The notes: generated from the letters alone by a model not told the origin. 64,000 nucleotides of DNA from Bacteroides intestinalis (GCF_902364365.1 NZ_CABJDN010000009.1:62001-126000); one strand, 5' to 3'; shown: positions 51,264-60,872, counted from the stretch's first letter. Numbers and translations: made by a program.

Positions 51264-52250
51264 ATGAGCGAAAAGAAGATAAAATGGGGATTTATTGGTT
51301 GCGGAGAAGTAACCAAACATAAAAGTGGTCCCGCCTTTCAAAAGGTAGAAGGTTCAGAAGTGATTGCCGTCATGAGTCGCGATGGAGCTAAAGCCAAAGC
51401 TTATGCTCAGGAAAGAGGTATTCCAAAGTGGTATAATGATGCTCAGGAACTGATTGATGACGAAGAAGTGAATGCCATCTATATCGCCACTCCTCCTTCT
51501 TCACACGCCACCTATGCCATCATGGCTATGAAAGCGGGTAAACCTGTTTATATAGAAAAGCCTATGGCGGTAACATACGAGGAATGCTGCCGCATCAACC
51601 GTATCTCAAACGAAACGGGGGTTCCTTGCTTTGTAGCTTATTATCGCCGTTATCTTCCCTATTTTCTGAAAGTAAAGGAATTAGTAGAGAATGGTACGAT
51701 AGGTAATATTATCAATGTACAAATCCGCTTTGCCCAACCTCCCCGGGACCTGGATTATAACAAAGAAAATCTTCCGTGGCGAGTACAACCAGACATTGCC
51801 GGAGGTGGCTATTTTTATGATTTAGCTCCACACCAGATTGATTTATTACAAGATATGTTCGGCTGCATCTTGGAAGCTAACGGATACAAAAGTAATCGTG
51901 GCGGACTCTATCCGGCCGAAGATACTTTAAGTGCATGTTTCCAGTTCGACAGTGGATTAGTAGGCAGTGGTTCCTGGTGCTTTGTAGCACACGACTCTGC
52001 ACGCGAAGACCGCATTGAAGTTATTGGAGATAAGGGAATGATTTGTTTCTCCGTATTTACTTACGATCCCATCGCCCTGCATACGGAAAAAGGAAGAGAA
52101 GAAATTCCTGTTGCAAACCCCGAGCATGTACAACAGCCACTTATTCAAGCCGTTGTCGATCATCTTTTAGGCAAGTCTATTTGTACCTGCGACGGAGCAA
52201 GCGCAACGCTTACAAACTGGGTGATGGACAAGATACTTAATAAACTTTAA
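51264..52250 (+). CDS. Gfo/Idh/MocA-family oxidoreductase
   Basis: NAD(P)-dependent oxidoreductase of 328 residues: Rossmann fold GFIGCGEVTKHKSGPAF (about 8-24), the EKPMA motif (about 95-99) with the catalytic lysine, and a C-terminal alpha/beta domain containing AGGGYFYDLAPHQIDLLQDMFG. Likely substrates are sugars or inositols; none can be assigned from sequence. It lies 21 bp after the S4 gene on the same strand, and a perfect hairpin begins just after its stop. Confidence 0.92.
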   Translation: MSEKKIKWGFIGCGEVTKHKSGPAFQKVEGSEVIAVMSRDGAKAKAYAQERGIPKWYNDAQELIDDEEVNAIYIATPPSSHATYAIMAMKAGKPVYIEKPMAVTYEECCRINRISNETGVPCFVAYYRRYLPYFLKVKELVENGTIGNIINVQIRFAQPPRDLDYNKENLPWRVQPDIAGGGYFYDLAPHQIDLLQDMFGCILEANGYKSNRGGLYPAEDTLSACFQFDSGLVGSGSWCFVAHDSAREDRIEVIGDKGMICFSVFTYDPIALHTEKGREEIPVANPEHVQQPLIQAVVDHLLGKSICTCDGASATLTNWVMDKILNKL

Positions 52251-52251
52251 T

Positions 52252-52337
52252 TAGTGATTAGGGGTGAGTGATTAGTGATTAGTAGCTACGCTATAACCGC
52301 ATGGTGTTAATCACTAATCACTCACCCCTAATCACTA
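52252..52337. repeat. Perfect 30-bp word-repeat hairpin with conserved loop core
   Basis: Arms 52252-52281 and 52308-52337 are perfectly complementary over 30 bp. Each is made of TAGTGATTAG/GGGTGAG words. The 26-nt loop read on the minus strand contains TATAGCGTAGCTAC, the core also seen at 16571-16597 and 29519-29540. The hairpin fills the whole gap between two convergent genes and could act as a terminator, though it lacks a long T tract. Confidence 0.85.
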
Positions 52338-52763
52338 TCAAAGTTCCTTCTTCACCGCCTCAATCAACTCATTATATTCAGCATCCGTCAAGTATACCTT
52401 TCCCGGATTCATCTGAAATGTACCACCATAATCAGGACCATCTACATACTTCGGTGCAAGATGGAAATGCAAGTGTGATAATTTATCGGAATATGCACCG
52501 TAATTGATCTTTTCTGGATTAAAAGCTTTCTGCATAGCACGGGTTACACGAGTAACATCTTCCATAAAAGCATTACGGTCTTCATCACTCAATTCGTTCA
52601 AATCATTGACGTGGTCTTTATAAGATACAAGACAACGTCCCCTGTAGGTTTGCTCTTTAAACAAAAATACGCGGGATACACTCAATTCAGCAAACTCAAT
52701 CATCAGATTGTGCAGAGTCTCATTATTCTGACAATACAAACATTCTTTCGGATCACTTTTCAT
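52338..52763 (-). CDS. HIT-family nucleotide hydrolase
   Basis: Cytoplasmic protein of 141 residues with the histidine triad HLHFHLAPK (about 105-113). C20 and C23 (CLYCQN) suggest a metal-binding knuckle. KEQTYRGRCLVSYKDHVNDLNEL is the usual preceding strand-turn. HIT proteins hydrolyse nucleoside phosphoramidates and related compounds. Its stop codon abuts the hairpin at 52252-52337. Confidence 0.93.
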   Translation of the reverse strand: MKSDPKECLYCQNNETLHNLMIEFAELSVSRVFLFKEQTYRGRCLVSYKDHVNDLNELSDEDRNAFMEDVTRVTRAMQKAFNPEKINYGAYSDKLSHLHFHLAPKYVDGPDYGGTFQMNPGKVYLTDAEYNELIEAVKKEL

Positions 52764-52816
52764 GATATTCTTGATTTATTATTTATGTTTACGGAGCAAA
52801 GATAAACTTTCTATCC

Positions 52817-55087
52817 TTATTCCATGTCGACATTCTCATTCTTTTGTCCCACTAATTTATACACATCCGCATTTTCTCCTACTATCCAAACCACATCATC
52901 TTCCATAAACGGTTCATGCGGATCGGGCGCGTGCAAAGTTTCCTCTCCCCTCTCCACGCCTACAATAAGACAATGATACTGCTCACGAATACCGGATTCA
53001 CGCATTGTCTTACCTAAAAATATGGAGTGGGCATCTACACGGAACTGACGCAGAATCATCTCACTCTTTTCAACTACATCCGTTTCTAAGATTGCTGCTT
53101 TCTCCATCTCCAAACTAAACAGGTTCAGTTCTTCATCCGTACCTATAACTTGTATTTTATCTTCCGGAAAAAGACGCACGGAAGCTCCCGGTATATTAAT
53201 TCTCCTCCTTCCGCGAAGAATAGAAACTACATGTATACCATATTTCTTTCCGAAATTGAGTTCTGCAAGTGTTTTCCCTGCCCATGCCGACTCACCAGGT
53301 ACTTCAAAATCCGTCAGGTGGAGATCACGGGATAGCAGACGCCCGGCATACTCCGGCTTTTTCTCGCCCATATATTCAGCACGCATATCGCGATAACGAA
53401 GATTCTGAAAAAACTTCCGTTCTATCATGATAGACTGCTTCTTCAATTGACGGGATAATATCATCATTGTAACCAGTAAAACCGCTACACCCAGCAACAG
53501 GCCGACAGAAACTTTAAACAAACCGGCCATCACAAACATTACAAATGAAACAGCTATCAGTATACGGATAACAATAGTTGCCACCAGCGGTGCACGATTC
53601 CCCCGGCTATCATTCCATAAAGTAACAAACTCAGCAGAATGATTCTTTTTAATCATAATAGCCCGCAAGAAAGGTGAGATAAACAAAATGATCACCACTG
53701 CTGCAAGCAATCTTCCCCAGATACCGGGTATATGTTCCAGAAACAACGGAACAAGAAAGCGGAAAGCCAAAACAACTACTGCAATGCTGACTATGGAATA
53801 AACAATCGTGATTCGCGTCAAAGCCAGAATAAGTTTCTTCCATAAACTCTCATGATTCATGGTCTGAGAACCGGAAGAATAATGCAACAAAAAGTTTTTC
53901 CATTTGGCTGGCAAATGCATATCAACGAAATTAGAGGCCGGTTCGGCAAAACGAATCATATAAGGGGTGAGGAAAGTAGTAATAACCGAAACCGCTACTA
54001 CAATGGGATATAGAAAATCACTCGTCACGTGGAGGGATACACCCAAAGATGCTATAATAAAAGCAAACTCACCAATCTGAGTCAGACTGAAACCACATTG
54101 CATAGCCGTTTTCAAAGGTTGTCCTGCCAGCAGAACTCCCAATGTACCGAATAAGGATTGTCCCAAAATTACCGCCAAGGTGATCACTATAATCGGAAGC
54201 GCATACTCCACAATCATGGCAGGATCAACCATCATACCTACCGACACAAAGAATACAGCTCCAAAAAGATCCTTCACCGGCTTTACCAGTCGTTCAATAC
54301 TCTCCGCTTCTACCGTTTCGGCCAAAATAGAGCCCATGATAAAGGCACCGAAAGCTGCGGAAAACCCTGTACGGGCAGCCATAACTACCATTCCGAAACA
54401 GAGGCCCAGCGAAACGATAAGCAATGTTTCTTCACTCATCAATTTGCGACAACGTTTCAGTAATTCCGGTATCAGATAGATGCCTACCACAAACCAAAGT
54501 ATCAGGAAAAAGAGAAGCTTTCCAATACTTCCCAGCATTTCCGTTCCTTCGAAATTATGCCTCACTGCCATAGTAGACAGCATTACCATCAGCACAATGG
54601 CAAGAATATCTTCCAGTATCAGCACACTAAGTACTAACCCCGTGAATTGTTTCTTGCGCATTCCCAGATCATCAAATGCCTTATAAATAATAGTTGTAGA
54701 AGACATCGCAATCATACCACCCAGGAAGATGCTATCCATACGTTGCCAACCAAAGCCTGTACCTACAGTAATCCCCAAAAGGATCATACAAAATATAATG
54801 GTACAGGCAGCAATGATAGCTGCGCCGCCCACTTTCACAATTTTCTTGAAGCTAAACTCCAGTCCCAATGCAAATAAAAGAAAGATTACACCAATATCTG
54901 CCCAAGTCTGAATATTTGCCGTATCCATTACAGAAGGGGTATATGGCATATGAGGACTCGCCAAGAAACCTGCCACTACATACCCCAAGACCAATGGTTG
55001 TTTCAGTTTCTTGAACAATAGCGTCATAACTCCTGCACAAATCAGTATCAACGCTAAATCATTTATCAAAGTAGCTAAATGTGACAT
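52817..55087 (-). CDS. CPA2 cation:proton antiporter with TrkA_C domains
   Basis: Protein of 756 residues from the ATG at 55087 (MSHLATLINDLALILICAGV). The Na+/H+ exchanger domain covers about 10-390 (QPLVLGYVVAGF, LFLLFALGLEFSFKKIVKVGGAA, AMSSTTIIYKAFDDL); more membrane helices lie at 440-560, and one or two TrkA_C-like domains at about 590-755 (GKTLAELNFGKKYGIHVVSILRGR, PGASVRLFPEDKIQVIGTDEEL). This is the KefB/YbaL-like layout with direct ligand control. A -7 motif TACTTTTG at 55116-55123 lies in the 24 codons upstream of this Met, which excludes the longer frame. Confidence 0.92.
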   Translation of the reverse strand: MSHLATLINDLALILICAGVMTLLFKKLKQPLVLGYVVAGFLASPHMPYTPSVMDTANIQTWADIGVIFLLFALGLEFSFKKIVKVGGAAIIAACTIIFCMILLGITVGTGFGWQRMDSIFLGGMIAMSSTTIIYKAFDDLGMRKKQFTGLVLSVLILEDILAIVLMVMLSTMAVRHNFEGTEMLGSIGKLLFFLILWFVVGIYLIPELLKRCRKLMSEETLLIVSLGLCFGMVVMAARTGFSAAFGAFIMGSILAETVEAESIERLVKPVKDLFGAVFFVSVGMMVDPAMIVEYALPIIVITLAVILGQSLFGTLGVLLAGQPLKTAMQCGFSLTQIGEFAFIIASLGVSLHVTSDFLYPIVVAVSVITTFLTPYMIRFAEPASNFVDMHLPAKWKNFLLHYSSGSQTMNHESLWKKLILALTRITIVYSIVSIAVVVLAFRFLVPLFLEHIPGIWGRLLAAVVIILFISPFLRAIMIKKNHSAEFVTLWNDSRGNRAPLVATIVIRILIAVSFVMFVMAGLFKVSVGLLLGVAVLLVTMMILSRQLKKQSIMIERKFFQNLRYRDMRAEYMGEKKPEYAGRLLSRDLHLTDFEVPGESAWAGKTLAELNFGKKYGIHVVSILRGRRRINIPGASVRLFPEDKIQVIGTDEELNLFSLEMEKAAILETDVVEKSEMILRQFRVDAHSIFLGKTMRESGIREQYHCLIVGVERGEETLHAPDPHEPFMEDDVVWIVGENADVYKLVGQKNENVDME

Positions 55088-55215
55088 ATTATTTGTCCTT
55101 TCGTGTTTCTGCTGACAAAAGTAGCAATTTTTATAGCATAAATAATTGTTATGCCACAAACTTTTTTTCTTTCAATATTGTTGAATTAACAATCAATCAT
55201 TCAAAACATATTATT

Positions 55216-55539
55216 ATGGAAGAAAAGAAAGAAGTACGTGAAGCAAGAAATAAAGAGAAGTTGGCAAATGCTGATTGGGTTATGGCAGAATTTTATGCAA
55301 CCTGGTGTCCGCATTGCAAACGAATGCAACCCATTGTAGAGGAATTTAAGAAATCAGTGAAAGGAATCCTTGAAGTGGTTCAAATTGATATCGACCAGGA
55401 AAGTGCGCTTGCTGATTTGTATACTATCGAAACAGTTCCTACATTTATATTAATAAGGAAAGGTGAACAACTTTGGAGACAATCAGGAGAAATGCCTCTC
55501 GAAAGGTTAGAGAAAACAGTGAAAGATCTTAAACCCTAA
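55216..55539 (+). CDS. Thioredoxin-family protein
   Basis: Protein of 107 residues from the ATG at 55216 (MEEKKEVREARNKEKL). It has a thioredoxin fold with active site ATWCPHCKRM (about 34-37 for CPHC) and the cis-proline in ETVPTFILI. The active-site pair PH is DsbA-like rather than GP, but there is no signal peptide, so it is cytoplasmic. A single-gene unit ended by a strong hairpin. Confidence 0.93.
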   Translation: MEEKKEVREARNKEKLANADWVMAEFYATWCPHCKRMQPIVEEFKKSVKGILEVVQIDIDQESALADLYTIETVPTFILIRKGEQLWRQSGEMPLERLEKTVKDLKP

Positions 55540-55549
55540 AAATGACAGC

Positions 55550-55584
55550 GAGGGATATGTTCAAAATCTCATATCCCTCCTTTT
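55550..55584. terminator. Terminator after the thioredoxin gene
   Basis: GAGGGATATG (55550-55559) pairs perfectly with CATATCCCTC (55570-55579), followed by CTTTT, between convergent genes. Confidence 0.85.
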
Positions 55585-55592
55585 AGTAACAC

Positions 55593-57107
55593 TTATGGCC
55601 TGCTATCGGGCATTAAAGCGATTTCAATTTTATAAGCACCTGCCGATTCCGGCAACAGCACCTTTCCTTTGAAAGTTTTAAATCCAGCCCTCTTGACACT
55701 ACAAATATGCTCACCCGAAAATGTATGTAATGCATAAGATTCCGGTCCTAAATAAACAAAAGGTTCTCCATCTATTTCTACAACAGCATCCCTTAAAGCA
55801 ATTCCACAGGGTGGCTTAATAGTACAGAGAGCCGTTTTCCCTATGATATTACAGGGTTCAAGCACTACTTTTGCCGGAGCATCCTTTCCTAAAACCACTT
55901 TCACTGTCTTTATTTTCAGTCCACGAAGAAGATACGTACCGGGAGAAGCCCAGAAAGAACCGGACACGCCTGCAGTATATGCGACTAATGACATCGTTTC
56001 ATCAATCAGCTCTACCTGCCCACCGGCATCCTCCTTATTTTCTTTCTCAAATATGATTTGCTGAAGTTTGGACGCATCACAAACAAGCAGATTCTCTTTA
56101 TCCTTCTCTACAGTAAATACACCTCTGACCTGATAATGAGAATCAACTGAACGATATTCGTAGGTGCCCACCGGCAGCATACCTGAAGCACGCATCCTCA
56201 GCCTGTAACGGTTATCCCAAGAACCGCCCGCATTCAATGGAATAAAATCCAGAAGAGGAATCCACATCTTCATATCCGGCGCCTTGCCTGTCACCCTGAC
56301 CGGTGCACATTCAGAGTGAACGGCGTAATCAAAACAAATCGTTTTCGGTTCTCCCTTTACATCAAATTTCTGGAAAGAAGTTTCTTTGTACATAGAATCT
56401 ATCGTACAAGTATAGTCACCATCAGGCAAATACACCTTAGAGCCAGGTGCATAGGAACCTATTTTCAATCCATTTTGATTAAGCTGTACATTATACTTTA
56501 TCCTTCTGGGGGCATTCTTCATTCCCAAAGTTATCCGAGTGAACGAAGGTAATATAACCTTTACCTCTACATTCTCTCTCACCTCAAAAGTATCAGCTAT
56601 TGCGTACACAGAATCTCCACCAAAACACCAGTAAGAAGCTCCTTTGGGAACATAAATCCTGGTTTTCCAAATACCGATTTTATTCTTGACAAGCGGTGAA
56701 GTATAAGTCAGCAAATGGCTAAGTTGCCCTGCAGAAGCTACAACCTGAGGCGAAACCCGGAAATCGACCTTTACATTTCTTGGAATATCAGGACAAGTCA
56801 TTGATGCAGTAACGAGTTTAAACCCTTTAAAACTGATTCTTGTAGAAACATCCGTTTCATCCAAATTTATCAGGCCCCTACAATGGTAATGCCCATGAGA
56901 GATTATAAAACTCCCAGTTCCATTTACAGGTAAAGCAACTTCCGCTACTCCTTTTTTATCAGTAATAATATCAGTGGTTATATTAATCCCTTCACGTCTT
57001 CTTTCAACGTATCTAATATGAATTGATGCACTCACCAGCGGATTTCCATCAATTCCCGTCAAATGAAAACTTTGGCATACTAGTTTTTCGTCGTTATCTC
57101 CAACCAT
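55593..57107 (-). CDS. Unrecognised multi-domain beta protein, no signal peptide
   Basis: Protein of 504 residues from the ATG at 57107 (MVGDNDEKLVCQSFHL). I do not recognise it. The start is chosen because a TAACTTTG -7 element (57160-57167) lies within the 30 codons upstream. The sequence is almost all beta: an Ig/CarboxypepD_reg-like opening (TGIDGNPLVSASIHIRYVERRREGINITTDIITDKKGVAEVALP), repeated small domains (LPDGDYTCTID, LPVGTYEYRS, ASPGTYLLRG) and a PEGA-like end (VVEIDGEPFVYLGPESYALHTFSGEHICSVKRAGFKTFKGKVLLPE). Such domains normally act outside the cell, yet no signal, lipobox or membrane span is present. Confidence 0.6.
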   Translation of the reverse strand: MVGDNDEKLVCQSFHLTGIDGNPLVSASIHIRYVERRREGINITTDIITDKKGVAEVALPVNGTGSFIISHGHYHCRGLINLDETDVSTRISFKGFKLVTASMTCPDIPRNVKVDFRVSPQVVASAGQLSHLLTYTSPLVKNKIGIWKTRIYVPKGASYWCFGGDSVYAIADTFEVRENVEVKVILPSFTRITLGMKNAPRRIKYNVQLNQNGLKIGSYAPGSKVYLPDGDYTCTIDSMYKETSFQKFDVKGEPKTICFDYAVHSECAPVRVTGKAPDMKMWIPLLDFIPLNAGGSWDNRYRLRMRASGMLPVGTYEYRSVDSHYQVRGVFTVEKDKENLLVCDASKLQQIIFEKENKEDAGGQVELIDETMSLVAYTAGVSGSFWASPGTYLLRGLKIKTVKVVLGKDAPAKVVLEPCNIIGKTALCTIKPPCGIALRDAVVEIDGEPFVYLGPESYALHTFSGEHICSVKRAGFKTFKGKVLLPESAGAYKIEIALMPDSRP

Positions 57108-57434
57108 AATGCGAATCTTAAAAAAAATGCTATTTTCGTGTTTTATAAAAAATATCCGGCCAAAGTTAAGGATATTTTCATTATCACAATTCGCCAAGTC
57201 TCAAAAAAATCAATCTAATTGAAATTCTTCTTTATTCAGAGCAAGCTTTAAGCAACTCCCATCTAAGTTAAACGACTTTTTCTCTGTATAGAAAGAATAT
57301 ATTCTCATCGAATTGAGAAGAAATACTCATCACTTTGAGTAAAGACTCTCACCGTATTGAGAATGTTTTCTCAATACGGTGAGAATAGTTGAGAAAAAGC
57401 AGAGCTGTTACCACCTAATATAGTAGCAAGGATC
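57108..57434. other. Intergenic region with 22-bp palindromic units
   Basis: Contains a -7 element for the downstream beta-protein gene (57160-57167) and, at 57301-57384, three tandem 22-bp units of the form ACTCA-N6-TGAGT, the last extended into a 17-bp perfect hairpin (57347-57363 with 57368-57384). 57168-57300 shows nothing definite. Confidence 0.7.
57301..57384. repeat. Tandem 22-bp palindromic units and hairpin
   Basis: Units at 57301-57322, 57323-57344 and 57345-57366 each hold a short palindrome (CTCATCGAATTGAG, ACTCATCACTTTGAGT, CTCACCGTATTGAG). The third unit is followed by its own inverted copy, giving a 17-bp perfect stem with loop TGTT. The period equals that of the arrays at 16354 and 41611, but the sequence differs. 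Confidence 0.75.
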
Positions 57435-57875
57435 TTACTCCCAATCATACTTCTCCACATACGTGTCATACACAGGTTCTTCCTTGATTCCATGATTAAG
57501 GAAAATCTGACGAATGTATTCCTGCTGGGCAGGAGTAACAAGACGTTCCCGGTTTTTGATGCGATAATACATATTTCTGCCAAGGAAATTATAAATCTCG
57601 CGTTTAATGACAAGAGCTTCGGCATGCGGAATCTTATCCAGCAGATGAGTGATACCTGAGGCATAGCGTTTCATACGATCAGGTATAAAAAAGGAACAGG
57701 GTTCAACTTCCTGAGAAGCTGTGAGGGCAGGATTCACAACACAAACAACGGTGAGCTGCAAAGGAATGTAGGAGGTTACCAAGTAACGCAGACATTTGGC
57801 GGCGCGTGGACATTTTGTGTTAAAGCAATGGGCGAAGGCATAAGGCACCTCGCTGTAGTCAAAATCGGGTTTCAT
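57435..57875 (-). CDS. DUF6078 family protein
   Basis: Protein of 146 residues that I place in DUF6078. It has a cysteine-rich opening (YAFAHCFNTKCPRAAKCLRYLV, Cys at about 17, 22 and 28), suggesting a metal site, followed by a helical part (HAEALVIKREIYNFLGRNMYYRIKNRERLVTPAQQEYIRQIF). No signal peptide. TATCTTTG at 57946-57953 (minus strand) is a likely -7 element, though no -33 was seen. Function is unknown. Confidence 0.72.
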   Translation of the reverse strand: MKPDFDYSEVPYAFAHCFNTKCPRAAKCLRYLVTSYIPLQLTVVCVVNPALTASQEVEPCSFFIPDRMKRYASGITHLLDKIPHAEALVIKREIYNFLGRNMYYRIKNRERLVTPAQQEYIRQIFLNHGIKEEPVYDTYVEKYDWE

Positions 57876-57971
57876 ATTCTATTATAATAAAAACATTATT
57901 CAAAGAAAGCTCTATGCATCTAAAACGCACATTAAAAAGCGCTGACAAAGATAGAACTTGTTTTTCAAACT

Positions 57972-60872
57972 CTACAGTTGATTACTCAAATAATTCGTCA
58001 AGCTATCTTCACGCTCCAAACCAAACTTCTTACGCAGGCGGTAACGAATGGTCTCGACACCACGAACGGAGATATTCAGCAAAGGAGCAATTTCCTTAGT
58101 GGAGAGATTCATCTTCAAATAGGCACACATCATACGTTCATTATTAGAGAGATCGGGATGACGGGCATGAAGACGCTTCATAAAATTATTATGAATCAAA
58201 TCGAATTGATCTTCGATACGCTTCAAAACTTCATCACTCTGGATATTGGAATCTATCTTGCTATTGATGACTAAAAGGAGTTGTTTGCCTTCGCGAGCTC
58301 CCTCTCCTCTCAACGAAGAAGCCACTTTAACGATCTCCGATTTAATCTCGGTCAGCATCTCATTTTTACGAACAAAGTTTATCATTAGGTTGGCCATCTC
58401 CTGGCTTTTATGCTGAAGGTCATATTCCAATTTTTCTTTTTCCAATTGTACAATCTGCTTCTCACGGCGAGCTTTATCAGCTTCAAACTCCTTTTCCATT
58501 TCATGCAGTTCCTTATCTTTTTCTACAACTGCCTGCTCCTTTTTACGCTTCACACGAATATCATCCCAACGGTAGATATACCACAAGCCTAAGAATGCAA
58601 GAATAATATAACAGACATAAGCAGCTACACTACGATACCACGGCGGGAGGACACGGAAAGAAAGTTCATCCGACGAAGTAGTGCCATCCGGATAAATAAC
58701 CTTCACCTCAAAAGTATAGTCACCTTCAGAAAGATTGCTATACTCTTTAATGCGCACAGTAGTATAGTCGGACCAGACTCCTTTATTTAAGCGATACTGA
58801 AAACGAATATCATCACCATCCAAATCAAAAAAAGCAAGTCCATATTCAAAACGAACGGAATTTGATGTGTAGTCAACCAGAAGGGAAGGCTTTTTTCCTA
58901 AAAAATTAGCAGTATACACCAGTGAATCCTTAGGATAAGTAAGATACATACTCCTTATATATACAGAATGGGTCAGATCTTGCCTATGCTTTACTTCCGG
59001 AGCCGTAAACAATGCAAAACCTTCTTCATTGGGAATTATCATAAGCGAATCGGACAAAGGAATGATTGCCTCATAATCCTGTCCCAATTCAAGCAAAGAC
59101 TGGCGGATAGGATTAATGCTGGTATTGGCTCCTCTTTTATAAGTTCCCAGATTAGCTATGCATATTTCATGAGGACTCAGGCTGATTAGACGTTCGTGAT
59201 ACTCCAGCAATCGGGTATAAGGAACAGCACCATTTAATAAGTTATTCAGATCATTACACGGCTCCATCATATCCTTATGGACATTATATTTATAGATACC
59301 GTGAGGAGTAGTAAAATAAACACGCCCTTCTATTTTAGCAACGTAAATCTGGCGTTCCACCGGAAACCCTTCTTCCACACCATAAGATTTCACACTAATT
59401 TGGCGGGTCAGGTCTTCACTCAATTCTACACGGCTAATGCTACCGGAATTATACACCCACAATATTTTTGCCGATTCTTGTTCAAACAAACGGCACGAGT
59501 CCTGAAACCCATCCACTTTACAAAGTACACGCCACTCTCCCGATTGTTTTTCCAAAAGATAAAGCCCGTTATAGACACCCACAAACATACGATCAGGATT
59601 CCCCATTACTTCCTGGCAATACCAGGCGCCCGTGATATCCGTGATCCGATACATGTTCGTACCTTTTATTTGAAAAATACCCCGGTCGTGCAGGCAGAAG
59701 AGATCATCTCCAATCTTACAAAGATTCCAGACCTGACCACTGGATTGGGGGATGGGATGGATATCCGGCAAATTACCGTTCAACCGCACCGGATAAGAGG
59801 TATAATAAAGACCACGATTAGTTCCCAGATACAAATAGCCGTTTTCCATAGCAGCCGTATAACCTGTACCATAAGAATAAGGATACGAATATAGATTGGT
59901 GAAAGAGGAACTTAAAGAAACATAGTCCACACCGCTATCCAGCCCTGCCCACAAGTTACCCCGGCTATCAAAAGCTACAGAAAGCACTGTATTATTACGT
60001 AATCCGTTATTCTCATTAAAGTATTTTACGTTCATCGTGGAGCAATCTATCAATAACAGACCTTTATGAATAGTTCCCAGAGCTATTTTATTATCCTGAG
60101 CAGCCACACAGAAAACTTCATTTTCACGCATAAAATCTTCGGCACCAGTGATAAAAGGTACTGTGGTGCGCCCATTGCAGTAAAATAAACCATTGTAAGC
60201 AGTGACCACAATAACACCACCACCTTTATGAGGAATAATTCCACGAATACGATTGGAAGCCAGAATATCAGCCCCCTGTAAAGGGAAGAAAGTATTTCCA
60301 ACCAATACCCACACGCCATGATCAGTACCTATATAAAGAATTCCATTCACCATATTGGAACAATCTATTTTAGCATTCATTTCAATAGCGGTGTATTTAC
60401 CATTCAGATATTTCACTACACGATCATCACCTTGTATATAAAGAATATTATCAGCTTCGTGAATTCCCCAGACATTACCTACAAAACGGCAATCTCTTTC
60501 CAGCGTATCGGACATGCAATGATAAACGAGTTCTCCATTTTCCGACGGTTCATAATACCCGAATTCATTAATACCACCTGCATAGATACGCTTTTGAGCA
60601 GTCGATGCCAGTACAGAACGTACATCAGAAAAGTTATTCATCGGAAATACCGTCCAGACGTTTCCATCAAACTGCACCATACCGTTCTTATTTGCAAAGT
60701 ACACCCAATGGTCATCATAAGGAGCTATTTTCCAGGTCTGAGCGCCTTTTCCATAAAGGCTTTTATCGAAATTAACAATGAAGCTATTCCAACTGGCAAC
60801 TGCCTTCCCAAAAGGGAATAAAAAAAGAAAAATAAGAGTTACATATAGGAAATAAGAGGATATCCGCATCAT
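57972..60872 (-). CDS. Membrane propeller/Y_Y_Y sensor with LuxR-type HTH
   Basis: Regulator of 966 residues. Signal peptide (1-27); periplasmic beta-propeller repeats (about 30-690, e.g. DSRGNLWAGLDSGVDYV, WGIHEADNILYIQGDDR); Y_Y_Y domain (about 700-765, FRYQ-type sequence DIRFQYRLNKGVWSDYT); one membrane span (about 772-790, VCYIILAFLGLWYIYRW); coiled coil (about 797-860); LuxR-like HTH (about 905-960, LSNNERMMCAYLKMNLSTKEIAPLLNISVRGVETIRYRLRKKF). It resembles the sensor half of hybrid two-component systems joined to a DNA-binding end, without kinase or receiver domains. It would signal directly across the membrane; target genes are unknown. A full promoter precedes it. Confidence 0.9.
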   Translation of the reverse strand: MMRISSYFLYVTLIFLFLFPFGKAVASWNSFIVNFDKSLYGKGAQTWKIAPYDDHWVYFANKNGMVQFDGNVWTVFPMNNFSDVRSVLASTAQKRIYAGGINEFGYYEPSENGELVYHCMSDTLERDCRFVGNVWGIHEADNILYIQGDDRVVKYLNGKYTAIEMNAKIDCSNMVNGILYIGTDHGVWVLVGNTFFPLQGADILASNRIRGIIPHKGGGVIVVTAYNGLFYCNGRTTVPFITGAEDFMRENEVFCVAAQDNKIALGTIHKGLLLIDCSTMNVKYFNENNGLRNNTVLSVAFDSRGNLWAGLDSGVDYVSLSSSFTNLYSYPYSYGTGYTAAMENGYLYLGTNRGLYYTSYPVRLNGNLPDIHPIPQSSGQVWNLCKIGDDLFCLHDRGIFQIKGTNMYRITDITGAWYCQEVMGNPDRMFVGVYNGLYLLEKQSGEWRVLCKVDGFQDSCRLFEQESAKILWVYNSGSISRVELSEDLTRQISVKSYGVEEGFPVERQIYVAKIEGRVYFTTPHGIYKYNVHKDMMEPCNDLNNLLNGAVPYTRLLEYHERLISLSPHEICIANLGTYKRGANTSINPIRQSLLELGQDYEAIIPLSDSLMIIPNEEGFALFTAPEVKHRQDLTHSVYIRSMYLTYPKDSLVYTANFLGKKPSLLVDYTSNSVRFEYGLAFFDLDGDDIRFQYRLNKGVWSDYTTVRIKEYSNLSEGDYTFEVKVIYPDGTTSSDELSFRVLPPWYRSVAAYVCYIILAFLGLWYIYRWDDIRVKRKKEQAVVEKDKELHEMEKEFEADKARREKQIVQLEKEKLEYDLQHKSQEMANLMINFVRKNEMLTEIKSEIVKVASSLRGEGAREGKQLLLVINSKIDSNIQSDEVLKRIEDQFDLIHNNFMKRLHARHPDLSNNERMMCAYLKMNLSTKEIAPLLNISVRGVETIRYRLRKKFGLEREDSLTNYLSNQL

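Noticed and set aside
57371..57664. 97-codon minus-strand frame
   Set aside because: Shifted-frame shadow of the DUF6078 gene running into the palindrome array.
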